A stretch of DNA of 64,000 nt, taken from Limnoperna fortunei (lineage: Eukaryota > Mollusca > Bivalvia > Mytilida > Modiolidae). Location: the NCBI GenBank assembly GCA_944474755.1, contig OX104119.1:5939075-6003074 (forward strand), given 5' to 3'. Positions 22,956-35,035 of the stretch are shown piece after piece. Under the pieces are notes generated by a model, which ran no database searches, was not told the origin of the DNA, and saw only the letters and a program-made list of their open reading frames with translations. Numbering within the stretch: the first letter of the stretch is position 1; each line of letters opens with the position of its first letter. The position numbers and the translations under genes were made by a program.

Positions 22956-24200
22956 ATGCTGTACTCCCAGTATACAAAGTATAAAAATGATAAAACATGG
23001 GACAGATATCGTAGACAAAGAAACTTGGTAACAAAACTGAAGAATAAATCCATGAAAAACTATTTTCTTGAACGTTGTACTGGTGGTTGTAAAAACAACA
23101 ATTTTTGGTCAACTATGAAACCTTTTTTCTCTAAAAAAACCGACAAAGGTGAGCAGAAAATTGTGTTGTGTGAAAATAGCAAAATTATAAATAACAGCAA
23201 AGAAGTCACTGAATGTTTTAACATTTTTTTTCAACTGTAGCAAATGATATTGGAAAAGGTATATTGTATAATCCAGAAAGTCATCCAAGTATTGTATATA
23301 TTAAGAAAACAATGGAATTAAAGCCTGAAAAAAGTTTTGTATTTCAAAAGGTTACAGAAAACAATGTTGTAAAAATTGTAAACAATATTAATATTAAGAA
23401 GTCTACAGGATTTGACGGTATCCCAGCTAAAATTGTAAAAAATTGTAAAGAGGTTAACAACACTAATTAATTTATCTGTAGAATGTAGTATTTTTCCAGA
23501 CCGACTCAAACAAGCCCAGGTTACTCCATTATTTAAGAAAAATAATCCACTAGAAAAGTCAAATTATAGACCAGTAAGTGTATTACCAATATTTTCTAAG
23601 ATTTTTGAAAAAGTAATGGAAATCCAACTTGCAGATTATTATGATACTATTTTTAACCCATATTTGTGTGCATTTAGAAAGGGACATGGATGTCAGACCA
23701 CCTTGCTGAGGTTGATTAAAGATTGGCGTACTGCTCTGGACAATAATCAATATGTTGCAGCAGTTCTCATGGATCTCTCTAAGGCATTTGACTGCCTTCC
23801 CCATGATATTTTGCTTGACAAATTGTCAGCATATGGTGTTTTACCAAATTCGGTTTCCCTCCTAAAATCATATTTAACAAACCGGAAACAGCAAATTAAA
23901 CTGAACAGCATCCTCAGCAGCTGGGCTGACATCCATAAAGGAGTCCCACAAGGCTCAATACTTGGACCTCTATTGTTCAACGTGTTTATTAATGATATTT
24001 TTTCAGTTGTGAAATCTGGTACCTTGTACAATTATGCAGACGACAACACTTTGTCTTTTTGTAACCCGAATTATGATAATTTAATAAGTGCCTTGCAAAG
24101 TGATTCAATAGAACTTATTAAATGGTTTAAGATAAACAAAATGCAGGCAAATCCTGATAAATTTCAATTTTTAGCAATTGGTAAAAAAAACTTTTTCTAA
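22956..24200 (+). pseudogene. LINE reverse transcriptase domain, broken
   Basis: The linker (22,956-23,240) is followed by KSTGFDGIPAKIVK in 23,264-23,470. A frameshift leads to the palm: FRKGHGCQTTLL, MDLSKAFDCLPHDIL with the first catalytic aspartate, GVPQGSILGPLLFNVFINDI and the YADDNTL catalytic box at about 24,035. The frame ends near 24,200 and resumes in another frame at 24,178. Confidence 0.87.
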
Positions 24201-24867
24201 ATATCCCTGTATAGACATTCAAGGCTCGAATATCTCGTGTGAATCTACTGTAAAATTACTAGGTATAGATATTGATTATCAGCTAAACTTTGATGTACAT
24301 ATTAGCAACATCTGCAGGAAGGCATCACAGCAATTAAATATTTTAAAGCGTTTGGGACATTGTTTGGATAGACTTAGTAAACTAACTATATTTCATACTT
24401 TTATCCTCAGTAATTTTAACTTTTGCCCTTTGGCTTGGCACTTCTGCACAGAGAAAAATTCTAAAAAAATTGAAAAAGTGCAGGAACGAGCACTCCGTTT
24501 TGTATATGATGACTACTCCAGCACATACGAAATGTTATTAGAAAAAGCCTTGATGCCTTCCTTACATATAAGACGCCAACGAACTATGGCTCTAGAAACA
24601 TATTAAATTGTAAATAAAATTGCACCTGTTTGTCTACAAAATCTCTTAAATGTTAAAGAATCTAAATATTCTTTCAGATATAACAATATTTTGGATGTAC
24701 CACGAGTACAAACATCAACTTATGGTAAGAAAAGTTTTAAATTTGCTGCAGCTGTAATGTGGAACAGCCTTCCAGACCATTTCAGGACTGAGGGCAGTTT
24801 TTATCAGTTTAAAAGCCTCATTCAGTCCTGGAATGGATCTGAATGTCACTGTTCTGCTTGCAAGTAA
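24178..24867 (+). pseudogene. LINE ORF2 C-terminal region
   Basis: The segment contains LGIDIDYQLNFDVHI, ILSNFNFCPLAWHFC and KVQERALRFVYDDYSSTYE, the post-RT region of CR1/L2-like LINEs. One stop at 24,604-24,606 interrupts it; the same frame then continues through the YGKKSFKFAAAVMWNSLPDHF block and ends with C-H-C-S-A-C-K and a stop at about 24,867. The terminal C-x-C-x2-C is a small cysteine cluster. Confidence 0.8.
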
Positions 24868-25269
24868 TTGTTTTTTATCTTCTGCTTTAAACTGCTTAGT
24901 TATTTTTTAGTTGTCTTCAGTCTTAGCTTTAAACTGCTTAGTTATTTTTAGTTGCCTTCAGTTTTAGGTGCTGTTATGCTATGCTTCAACTGTATGTTGC
25001 TGTTGCTTAGGCTAGTGCTTTTGATCTTACTTTTTTTTAACTTTATGTTGCTTTATGCATGTGCTAGTGCTTTTGATGTTATTTATTTTATTGTACTGTC
25101 ACTCATTTTAATTTGTATGCATGCATGTATGTTATGTTTGTCTGTATTCGGTAAAAAGCTCATCAGAGCTTGTGTTGTACTGTTTTGTATGTGCCGAATT
25201 AAAATAAAGCTTTTGTATGTTTGTATTGTATGTATCTGTCTGTGTCCGTTGACCCCACTAATGAATTAG

Positions 25270-26100
25270 CAGATAATTAAACAATAATGAGGACCATAGG
25301 TGGTCTATTGGACATTTTAGTCGTATATTCCTAGCATGAGCAAAAAGTTCCCGGTCGTTAAAGTTGAACACGGATTTTTTGTTCGAAAATCGTAATTTTC
25401 AGAAAAACGTAAATCCTGCCTTTTTGTAAATGTTGCCAATCTATTTAGAATGTGAATTTTACCACAACCCAATATATCCGATGTGCATAAATGTAAATAA
25501 ACTCGGATATCAGCAGCAAAACAAAATGTCCAGACCCCTTCGCGAGCCCCTAGATTTCACCGGGTGCACTTCACTGTATTGATACATCCTTGAAATATAC
25601 CTCTTTATCGTTTCTTCTTGCGTTGTTCTAACTGTAACAAACATTTTTAAGATGCACATTTCTTTTGAAATGACAATAAGTTTTGCACATTTACACAGGA
25701 GAAAAATTACTTTATTTCACAATGGTTTGAAAGTAGAATTCCTTTGAAACACAATGTAACAACATTATTTGACGTTTGCAACGTGATATTTATGACACTT
25801 TGATATACATTGCGCTGCTATGTAAATCAACATGTATACTGTACGACGTCTCTGCTATAAAAGAAAAGAAAGACTAATATTTTAAGTCCGCGAAAATATC
25901 GCTCAAAGTCACGTCACGTCAGACGCTGCAACCATTCCAATCAACGTGTTTATGTGTATTTGATAAATGAAAATCAGATATTTGTGTTGTCTTTTTCATT
26001 TATTTCCTTAGCAAATACAGAAATAAACTACAAACTTTCTTTGTATTTAAACAACAAACAACAAAACAAAAAGTAACTGGTGTCCGGTTTTCTATAGCCG
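25270..26100. other. Gene-poor stretch
   Basis: No recognised features. The frames are short and without motifs. Confidence 0.4.
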
Positions 26101-26107
26101 CTTTAGT

Positions 26108-26200
26108 GGTCTCGATCATCCAGACGTTTTAATGACATTTGTGCGTCTGGATTCATTTCTATATTGTCTCGATCACACAGACGCATATAAAATAGCACTC
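26108..26200. repeat. Motif shared with the centre of the foldback element downstream
   Basis: GATCATCCAGACG, then about 15 bases, then TGCGTCTGGATTCAT.TCTATATTG. The same order and spacing occurs on the minus strand in the middle of the inverted repeat at 26,850-26,925. It also contains a short inverted pair (CCAGACG/CGTCTGG), so a small hairpin is possible. Confidence 0.7.
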
Positions 26201-26639
26201 TCCGGCACAGAGAACATAACTGGTTCCCAGATATAACCTCTGCCACACGTCATCCTCCATTTACTGCGGGACTACATTTGTCGTCTGCTTGTGACATTTG
26301 TAAACAAAGAACGATGTTTGTAAAATAATACGCAAGATCTTATTTATTTTTATATAGTCGTTTATACACTTTTGATACAGTTTTATATTGAAATTACTGC
26401 GTTTGTACGCGAAACTTATCATCCATGAGAGATATCTCTCACAATGTCAACTAATGGTATGGCAGAGGTGATTGTGGTTGACGTAGGATACCCAGAATCC
26501 TTTGCGTGGAGATTGATAAAATAGCGTCTGGGATCACCTTGTGGTAATTTCGTTACCAATAGGTGGAGACAACAATGATTCTATTTTAAGGTCCCTATTT
26601 TTAGACCAGGAAAACCATGCAAACATGTCTATACTTATA

Positions 26640-27125
26640 AAATGACGTCACAGTAAGATCCTCTATTGATTGTGAATATCAATAATATTTGTTGAATTAA
26701 TTGATAAAGTAATATTTTATAAAAATATTCAAATGCAAACTTTGGTACAATTTTGTATACACTTCTTGATATGAACGGAAGTAATTTGTTAGTCAATAAA
26801 AATATCATCCAATCAAAAATTACGCCCAGTTTTGGGCGTAATGATAAGGGGTTCAATATAGAGATGAATCCAGACGCACAATTCAATTTACCGTCTGGAT
26901 GATCAAGACTAATTTCTATATTGAACTTGTTATCATTAAGCCCCAAAATTGGCGTAAATTTTTGATTGGATAATATTTTTATTGTCTAAAAATACTTCTA
27001 TTCATACCAAGAAGTTTATAACCGAATATTTTTTTTATAAAATAATACTTTATCAATTAATTGAACAATTATTATTGTTTTGCACAGTCAAAGGTTACAT
27101 GGTTCCTGACGTTTGCGTCATACGT
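26640..27125. mobile_element. Foldback (long terminal inverted repeat) element
   Basis: The left arm (26,640 to about 26,850) and right arm (about 26,925-27,125) are inverted copies over about 200 bases with moderate divergence. Matching blocks include AATTGATAAAGTAATATTTTATAAA, ATCCAATCAAAAATTACGCC and AATGATAA..GTTCAATATAGA with their complements. The centre is itself an inverted pair around GAATCCAGACGCA and CCGTCTGGATGATC. No transposase frame is present. It resembles a non-autonomous foldback or MITE-type element; short minus and plus frames here are accidental. Confidence 0.82.
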
Positions 27126-27256
27126 GAAACGGGTCTTTGCTTATTCATTATCACACTTTTCCACAGTTAGACATGTTACACTACTCGGGCTTACTGTTTG
27201 ACCCCGATCTGCGCAGTCCTTGATTTACTTTTTATGTCAACTGCAACGAATTTCGA

Positions 27257-27505
27257 GGGGCCTCAGTGACCGAGTGGTAATATACTATTGGTCACGTGAC
27301 TGTCAACACTGAGGTTGCGGGTTCGTGTCTCACTGCTGGCGGGTGTGCTCGACTAAAATCTTAATTGACAAGAATTGCCAGTTCGTGAACGGAAGGCCTT
27401 GGGTTTTCTCCGGGTTTTCGACTTCCTCTCCCAATAAAAACTGGACGCCGTGATTTAGCTGAAAAATTTCCAATAGTTGCGTTTAATACCCAACTAGCAA
27501 ACAAG
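27257..27505 (+). mobile_element. tRNA-derived SINE, plus strand
   Basis: Starts GGGGCCTCAGTGACCGAGTGG (box A), has GCGGGTTCGTGTCTC as a mutated box B, the CCAATAAAAACTGGACGCC-like block and ends near GTTGCGTTTAATACCC plus a C/A tail. An imperfect 10-base duplication, CGAATTTCGA and CGAACTTCGA, flanks it at 27,247-27,256 and 27,506-27,515. Confidence 0.88.
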
Positions 27506-27515
27506 CGAACTTCGA

Positions 27516-28499
27516 TGATGTCAAGACATTTATTTGTGATTACGACAATTTTGTTCCAGTAGTAGCTTATTATTAGTACTTGTCAGTCAGTTAGTTACCT
27601 TATTTTTACCTCAATTTTACGTTCTAGGGGCTACATGTCCAGGTATATCGGTCATCACGTGACTTGTCACCTGTGCAATAATCGTAATATGTCAATGTCG
27701 ATTTTTTTTTATTTTTATAGAAATGCACGGGCGTGTCGTATATATCTGCAATTGGCATTTAATTAAATCGATGACCAAAAAAATGTGCTGCAATCTCGTA
27801 AAAGAATGGTCGATCATCAATACTTTGAGTCCTTTTTAAATAGATATTGAATTGAGCAAATCACTTCCAATTTGATTGAAAAAATCATATTTTTACTGAA
27901 AAAATGTATATGGATACTGTTGAAATCCCAATTTGTCCAAGAATAACATAATGATTTTTAGCTTACATAAAAATTTTCTGCCCATGTGATTATGTTGTAA
28001 TATGGAACTTTAGGATTTTAGGGAAATCACTTCGAAATTTGTTTAGGAAAAACTGATATTTTATGCATCTTTATTTCCGTTCTGATATTGATGCAAATAG
28101 AACAAAACATATTTTTACCGCTCATTTTGAACATTTGTCCAGGGAGTCAATTTTTGTTTAATTATTTAAAAAAAACCACGTCTGAAGTGGCGACAGTTAT
28201 TTAAAATCTCATGCACCATTGGTTAATAGTTTATAGTAAACAATGTCCTTAAAAGGTACATTGTTTATATATCCTTTATATAAATTACCATCAACAGATA
28301 ATACCAACAAAGTGGGAAATGCAGCTAAGAGACGGTTAGCCTTTTAGAAAAGCTAAACTTGTTTTCTTAAAATTATTCACAACCTTTCTCTTGCAGAAAT
28401 AATTTTGAAATGCCAAATTTCTACTTTACTTTCTAATGAAATTGTTTTTTGTCAGGGACATCCTTGCAATCAACATGTATTATAACAGTATGAAGGGTC
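27516..28499. other. Gene-poor stretch
   Basis: AT-rich sequence; nothing recognised. Confidence 0.4.
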
Positions 28500-28750
28500 A
28501 CCTGATCTTGACCCAAATTTAACGGTCCAGATTCTACGTTAAAATTATAGGATTAGGTCAGTTTCTCTATAACCATGCACAAGAGGATGACACTATTTGG
28601 TATATTAGTTGTTGATGAATATAACATGACTGCTTGGTATGTGTCAGCTGATCCTGACATTAATTTCACGGTCCAGTAGCAACGGTAAAGTTATAAGATT
28701 ATGTCAGTTCCTCAGTAACCGTACGTGATAGGATGACTTTATTTGGTACA
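28500..28750. repeat. Two diverged tandem copies, unit about 137 bp
   Basis: The blocks TGATC.TGAC..(T)AATTT.ACGGTCCAG, TTATA.GATTA.GTCAGTT and GAGGATGAC or TAGGATGAC..TATTTGGTA occur twice in the same order. They look like a diverged dispersed or tandem repeat next to the Tc1 end. Confidence 0.65.
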
Positions 28751-28752
28751 TA

Positions 28753-29805
28753 TACTCACTCAGAAAAGAAACGCAACATCCGATAAATTTTTTCAAATAA
28801 TTTTTTTGCAGACTTAAACCGATAAATATTCAAATATATAAACACAACATCATAATTACACATTAATTAAAGGTTTCCAGGTGAAAGCATTTAAGTTTAT
28901 CCACCCGTGAACGACTGTGGTCGAAATCTTGAACACTATGAATTACACATTCCTAAAAATGGGGTGTTTTTTAACACAGACAATCGGCATAAAACCCGCT
29001 ATTTCTTTTATTGAATGCATTAGTAAAATAAAATTTTGATGAGATGACGCTTTGCCAAGGTTAGATGCTGCTACCCGGAATATCTCTATCGGTACAATCG
29101 AGGCTGGGGAATCACAGAATGCTGTTGCCAGAACGTACAATGTTCATCTTAGCAAAATTTCACGCCTTTGGAGACGCTACCAGCAGCTTGGTACTACGAC
29201 AGACCGACTACGTTCAGGGCGTCCGCGTGTTACAACTCGGGCGCAGGATCGTTACATTAGATTATTCCATCTACGGAACAGGACTATTGCTGCAACAGAA
29301 ACAGCTGTAAACGTCCCTGTGTTGCCACAGACAGGACGCAATCGATTACGCTCTCATGGATTGCGGGCAAAAAGACCTTACGTCGGAGCAACACTGAGAC
29401 GCCAACACAGCCGAGCAAGAGCTAGATGGTGTACTACCGTTCGTGTATGGAATTTACAGAACTAGAAAGGAGGATGGTTCAGCGACGAGTCACGTTTTCA
29501 GCTTGAAAAGCGAGATGGTCGCATACGAGTATACAGGCGCCAAAATGAACGTTTTGCGCAAAACTGTGTTGTAGAAAGAGATGATGTGGGCCGCTATATC
29601 TCTTAAGCCAGGAACACACAGCCGATACATATCCAAGGCAATCTTAACGCTGTTAGGTATAGAGACGAAATTATACGGCTGCATTTATTGCCCGTATAAT
29701 TGACATTTATCAAAGAGAAATTTTTCAACACGACAATGCCCGACCACATGCACCATGTGTAACAGTAGCTTTTTTAGAGCAACAGAATGTCAAAAGGTTT
29801 TATGT
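28753..29805 (+). mobile_element. Degenerate Tc1-type DNA transposon, 3'-truncated
   Basis: The left end has ACTCACTCAGAAAAGAAACGCAACA, a sequence of the kind found at Tc1-family termini. A transposase frame follows at 29,052. No complementary right end was found; the similarity stops near 29,805 at the start of a tandem repeat, so the right third and inverted repeat are missing. Confidence 0.78.
29052..29790 (+). pseudogene. Tc1-family transposase, broken
   Basis: The first frame (29,052-29,465) has the N-terminal paired-type helix-turn-helix region (AVARTYNVHLSKISRLWRRY), the GRPR hinge motif and the second DNA-binding part. A stop at 29,463 precedes FSDESRFQLEKRDGR, the segment with the first catalytic aspartate. 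A further frameshift near 29,600 leads to IHIQGNLNAVRYRDEII-like sequence and then HDNARPHA with the second aspartate at about 29,735. The third acidic residue is missing because of the truncation. Confidence 0.85.
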
Positions 29806-29807
29806 AG

Positions 29808-30022
29808 TCGCTTGTTGGTGATTAAGTATACAGTGGGGACCGTTATATATAATTATTATTGGTGACTAAGTATACAGTGGCGACCGTTATATATAATTAT
29901 TGGTGATTAAGTATACAGTGGCGACCGTTATATATAATTATTGGTGATGAAGTATACTGTGGGGACCGTTATATATAATTATTGGTGATTAAGTATACAG
30001 TGGGGACCGTTATATATAATTA
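29808..30022. repeat. Tandem repeat, unit about 41-44 bp
   Basis: Five copies of TGGTGATTAAGTATACAGTGG followed by GACCGTTATATATAATTAT, with small changes (GGGGACC or GGCGACC). The first copy has an extra ATT. Confidence 0.92.
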
Positions 30023-30295
30023 TTCACGACTCTCTTTTGGTTTTAATATGCTACAGGAAATTCGAGTCATTCATATATATGAAGTATTTTTCACGAAGAG
30101 TTTTTCAGAGATCTTTTGTACAACCAAAAATATTAAATAATTCCGAGGGTTACACATTGCGAAATTTAGCGCATGATATACCCACACGCTGTAATCGTTT
30201 ATTATAGCGCGTAAATACTTTCTGTAATATTTTAAATCATTTAGTTTCCTTATAAAGGACAATTCAAAAAACGACAACTTTTTAACTAAATATTG

Positions 30296-33200
30296 AGGAA
30301 CAAGAAAATCAGTATAAGACCTGTTTATGTGGTCAGTTATATTGTAATCAGTATTAGACCTGTGTATGTGGTCACTTGCATGGTGATCAGTATCAGACAT
30401 GTTTATGTGGTCAATTGCCTGGTAATCAGTATAAGACCTGCGTATGTGGTCAGTTGTATGGTAATCAGTATTAGACCTGTTTATGTGGTCAGTTGTATGG
30501 TAATCAGTATTAGACCTGTTCATGTGGTCAGTTGTATTGTAATCAGTATTAGACCTGTTTATGTGGTCTGTTGTATGGTAATCAATATTAGACCTGCTTA
30601 TGTGGTCAGTTTTGTTTGTTTTGTTTGATGGTGTTTAACGCCACTTTCAGCAATTTTTCAGCTATATCATGGCGTCCAGTTTTTACTGGGGGAGGAAGCC
30701 GGAGTACCCGTAGAAAACCCCCGACCTGCGGTAGGAAAACTGGCAATCCTTGTCAATTAGGATTAGAGTCGAGTACACACTGCCTGCAGTGGGAATCGAA
30801 CCCGCAATCTCAGTATTGACAGACCACGTGATCAATAGTAGACGAACTACCTTGACCACTCGGCCACCGAGGCCCCCTATGTGGTCAGTTGTAAGGTATT
30901 TAGTATAAGACCTGTTTATGTGGTCAGTTGTATGGTAATCGGTATTAGACCTGTGTATGTGGTCACTTGCATGTTGATCAGTATCAGACATGTTTATGTG
31001 GTCAATTGCCTGGTAATCAGTATAAGACCTGCGTATGTGGTCAGTTGTATGGTAATCAGTATTAGACCTGTTTATGTGGTCAGTTGTATGGTAATCAGTA
31101 TTAGACCTTTTCATGTGGTCAGTTGTATGGTAATCAGTATTAGACCTGTTTATGTGGTCAGTTGTATGGTAATCAGTATTAGACCTGTTAATTTGTTGCA
31201 ATTACATGGTAATCAGTATTAGACCTGTTTATGTGGTCAGTTGTATGGTAATCAGTATTAGACCTGTGTATGTGGTCACTTGCATGGTGATCAGTATCAG
31301 ACATGTTTATGTGGTCAATTGCCTGGTAATCAGTATAAGACCTGCGTATGTGGTCAGTTGTATGGTAATCAGTATTAAACCTGTCTGTATGGTCAGTTGT
31401 TCGGTAATCAGTATAAGACCTTTGTATGGGGTCAGTTGTATGGTTATCATTATTAGACCTGTTTATGTGGTCATTTGTATGATAATCAGTATAAAATCTG
31501 TGTATGTGGTCAGTTGTATGGATATCAGAGTTAGACCTGTTTGTTTGGTCAGTTATATGGTAATCAGTATAAGACCTGTTTATTTGGTCAGTTGTGTAGT
31601 AATCAGTATTAGACCTGTGTATGTGGTCAGATGTATGGTAATCAGTATAAGACCTGTTTATGTGGTCAGATGTATGGCAATCAGTATTAGACCTGTGTAG
31701 GTGGTCACTTGTATGGATATCAGTGTTAGGCCTGTTAGTTTGGTCAGTTGCATAGTAATCAGTATAAAGACCTGTGTATATGGCCAGATGTATGGTAATT
31801 TATATTAGACCAGTTTATGTGGTCAGTTATATGGTAATCAGTATTAGACCTGTGGACGTGGTCTTTTGTATGGTAATCAGTATTAGACCTGTGTATGTGG
31901 TCACTTGCATGGTAATCAGTATTAAACCTGTTTATACGGTCAGTTGTACGGTAATCAGTATTAGACCTGTTTATGTGGTCAGTTGTATGGTAATCAGTAT
32001 TATACCTGTGTATGTGGTCACTTGCATGGTAATCATTATTAGACCTGTTTATGTGGTCATTTGTATCATAATCAGTATCAGACCTGTCCATGTTGTCAGT
32101 TGTATGGATATCAGTGTTAGACCTGTTTGTTTGGTCAGTTGTATAGTAATAAGTATTAGACCTGTTTATGTGGTCAGTTGTATTGTAATCAGTATGAGAC
32201 CTGTTTATGAGGTCAGTTGTATGGTAATCAGTATTAGACCTGTTTATGTGGTCAGTTGTATGGTAATCAGTATAAGACCTGTTTATGAGGTCAGTTGTAT
32301 GGTAATCAATATTACACCTGTTTATTTGGTCAGTTGTATGGTAATCAGTATTAGATCTGTTTATGAGGTCAGTTGTATGGTAATCAGTATAAGACCTGTT
32401 TATTTGGTCAGTTGTATAGTAATCAGTATTAGACCTGTTTATGTGGTCAGTTGTATGGTAATCAGTATTAGACCTGTTTATGAGGTCAGTAGTAGTATTA
32501 GACCTGTTTATTTGGTCAGTTGTATAGTAATAAGTATTAGACCTGTTTATGAGGTCAGTTGTATTGTAATCAGTATTAGACCTGTTTATGAGGTCAGTCG
32601 TATGGTAATCAGTATTAGACCTGTTTATGTAGTCAGTTGTATGGTAATCAGTATAAGACCTGTTTATTTGGTCAGTTGTATGGTAATCAGTATTAGACCT
32701 GTTTATGTGGTCAGTTGTATGGTAATCAGTATAAGACCTGTTTATGAGGTCAGTTGTATGGTAATCAATATTACACCTGTTTATTTGGTCAGTTGTATGG
32801 TAATCAGTATTAGATCTGTTTATGAGGTCAGTTGTATGGTAATCAGTATAAGACCTGTTTATTTGGTCAGTTGTATAGTAATCAGTATTAGACCTGTTTA
32901 TGTGGTCAGTTGTATGGTAATCAGTATTAGACCTGTTTATGAGGTCAGTAGTAGTATTAGACCTGTTTATTTGGTCAGTTGTATAGTAATAAGTATTAGA
33001 CCTGTTTATGAGGTCAGTTGTATGGTAATCAGTATTAGACCTGTTTATGAGGTCAGTAGTATGGTAATCAGTATTAGACCTGTTTATGTGGTCAGTTGTA
33101 TGGTAATCAGTATTAGACCTGTTTATGAGGTCAGTTGTATTGTAATCAGTATTAGACCTGTTTATGTGGTCAGTTGTATAGCAATCAGTATTGGACATGT

Positions 33201-33350
33201 TTATGTGGTCAGTTGTATGGTAATCAGTATTAGACCTGTTTATGTGGTCAGTTGTATGGTAATCAGTATTAGACCTGTTTATGAGGTCAGTTGTATGGTA
33301 ATCAGTAATAGACATGTTTATGTGGTCAGTTGTATGTTGATCAATTATAG
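30296..33350. repeat. 39-bp satellite array with higher-order structure
   Basis: The unit is 39 bases (GGTAATCAGTATTAGACCTG, then TTTATGTGGTCAGTTGTAT). It repeats over 3 kb, interrupted by one SINE at 30,611-30,876. A higher-order period of 459 bases is clear between 32,301 and 33,100: the truncated 30-base unit with AGTAGTAGTATTAG recurs at 32,481 and 32,940, and AATCAATATTACACC at 32,301 and 32,760. Another near period of about 313 bases relates 30,982 and 31,295. Since 39 is 13 codons, frames of more than 500 codons are open on both strands; these are artefacts. Confidence 0.95.
30611..30876 (-). mobile_element. tRNA-derived SINE inserted in the 39-bp satellite
   Basis: On the minus strand it starts GGGGCCTCGGTGGCCGAGTGG and ends GGCGTTAAACACC plus an AAACAAAACAAAC tail. 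Satellite units continue on both sides. TATGTGGTCAGTT is present at both borders and may be the target duplication, but it is also part of the satellite unit, so this cannot be told apart. Confidence 0.93.
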
Positions 33351-33894
33351 GTTCTTATATGTTTCTGGGAAAGACTGGGTTATCTTCCATGAAAGATAAA
33401 TGTGTATGTCTTTTTGTGAGTGGAGTTCATCAGAATGAAAAAAATAAAATCCCAAAAATAATGAGTGGAACATCACTTGTTTTCCTAGAAACGCATGGAA
33501 ATACCTATTTCTTCCATAAACCAACAACTTTCACATTGTGATGTCCTATAGACTCTCCATTGTTTAATATCCAGCATCCAATCACCTGCAACAAGGACAT
33601 TTAACAAGAATTGTGTTATGCTACCATAATAACATTCTTGTTTCAGATGTTTTGATAAGATGATGAAGATGAGAAACCTCTCACAAACACATGTCACTTC
33701 GCAATTATCATAGAAGCTTATGACATGATATCATAGGGCAAATAAAACATTTCACTCTAACACATCTCCTCTCACCAAGTCAAAAGTCACATAAAAGATA
33801 TAATTTACATTACACGTATCTCAAGGACACATGTCATCTCTCACAAAAACTCAGCTCTGGTATTTTCAAAATGTCATCTCATAGACACATGTCA
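33351..33894. other. Spacer between two satellites
   Basis: Mixed sequence without a supported gene. The last 150 bases before 33,895 already contain scattered ACATGTCATCTCAC-like pieces of the next array. Confidence 0.45.
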
Positions 33895-35035
33895 CATGGA
33901 GTAATATCATCTCACATGATATCACACCGTCACATCTCACATGACATCATCGACACATCTCATATGACATCACACAGACACATCTCACATGACATCACAC
34001 CGACACATCTCATATGACATCACACCAACACATCTCACATGAAATAACACCAGCACTTCTCACATGACATCACACCGACACATCTCATATGACATCACAC
34101 CGACACATCTCACATGAAATCACACCAGCACTTCTCACATGATATCATGACACATCTCACGTGACATCACACCATCACATCTCACATGACATCACATCTC
34201 ACATGACATTACACCGACACATCTCACATGACATTCACCGACACATCTCATGACATCACACAAAAACATCTCACACGACATCACAGACACATCAAACATG
34301 ACATCATGCCGACACATCTCACATAACATCACACCGACACATCTCATATGACATCACACCGACACATCTCACATGAAATCACACCAGCACATCTCACATG
34401 ATATCATGACACATCTCACGTGACATCACACCAACACATCTCACATGACATCACATCTCACCTGACATTACACCGACACATCTCACATGACATTCACCGA
34501 CACATCTCATGACATCACACAAAAACATCTCACATGACATCACAGACACATCTCACATGATATCATGCCGACACATCTCACATGACATCACGCAGACACA
34601 TCTCACATGACATCATGCAGACACATCTCACATGACATCACACCGGCACATCTCACATGACATCACACCGACTCATCTCACATGACATCACACTGACACA
34701 TCTCACATGACATCACACCGGCACATCTCACATGACATCACACCGACTCATCTCACATAACATCACTCAGACACATCTCACATCACACGGACACATCTCA
34801 TATGACATCACACCGACAAAAAAACTCTCACATGACATCACAGACACATCTCATATGACATCACACTGACACATCTCACATGACATCACACACACACACA
34901 CATCTCATATGACATCACACCGACGCATCTCACATGACATCACACCAACACATCTCACATGACATCACACCAACACATCTCACATGACATCACACACACA
35001 CATCTCACATGACATCACACTGACACATCTCACAA
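33895..35035. repeat. 25-bp satellite array
   Basis: The unit is about 25 bases, ACATCTCACATGACATCACACCGAC, with many deletions and variants. A longer block starting GATATCATGACACATCTCACGTG occurs at 34,141 and again at 34,400, which gives a higher-order period of about 259 bases. The array is strongly C/A-rich on the plus strand and nearly free of G outside ATG. Confidence 0.93.

Larger units (their letters stand above)
21830..25240 (+). mobile_element. Nearly full-length but decayed LINE, plus strand
   Basis: The order is endonuclease (about 22,000-22,700), linker, reverse transcriptase (23,264-24,200), C-terminal region (24,178-24,867) and a 3' untranslated region up to about 25,240 that contains an AATAAA and a short hairpin AAGCTCATCAGAGCTT. 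The coding part is split over at least five frames by indels, so it is inactive. The 5' border is uncertain. A fragment of the same 3' end lies at 7285-7390 on the other strand. The family resembles the CR1/L2-like group common in molluscs. Confidence 0.82.

Noticed and set aside
29808..33350. Possible CRISPR-like array of regular repeats
   Set aside because: The units are contiguous tandem copies without unique spacers, the context is eukaryotic, and no cas-like gene exists.
31759..33399. Frames of 518 and 541 codons on opposite strands
   Set aside because: Both are translations of the 39-bp satellite; the protein is a 13-residue repeat and both strands are open only because the unit is a multiple of three.
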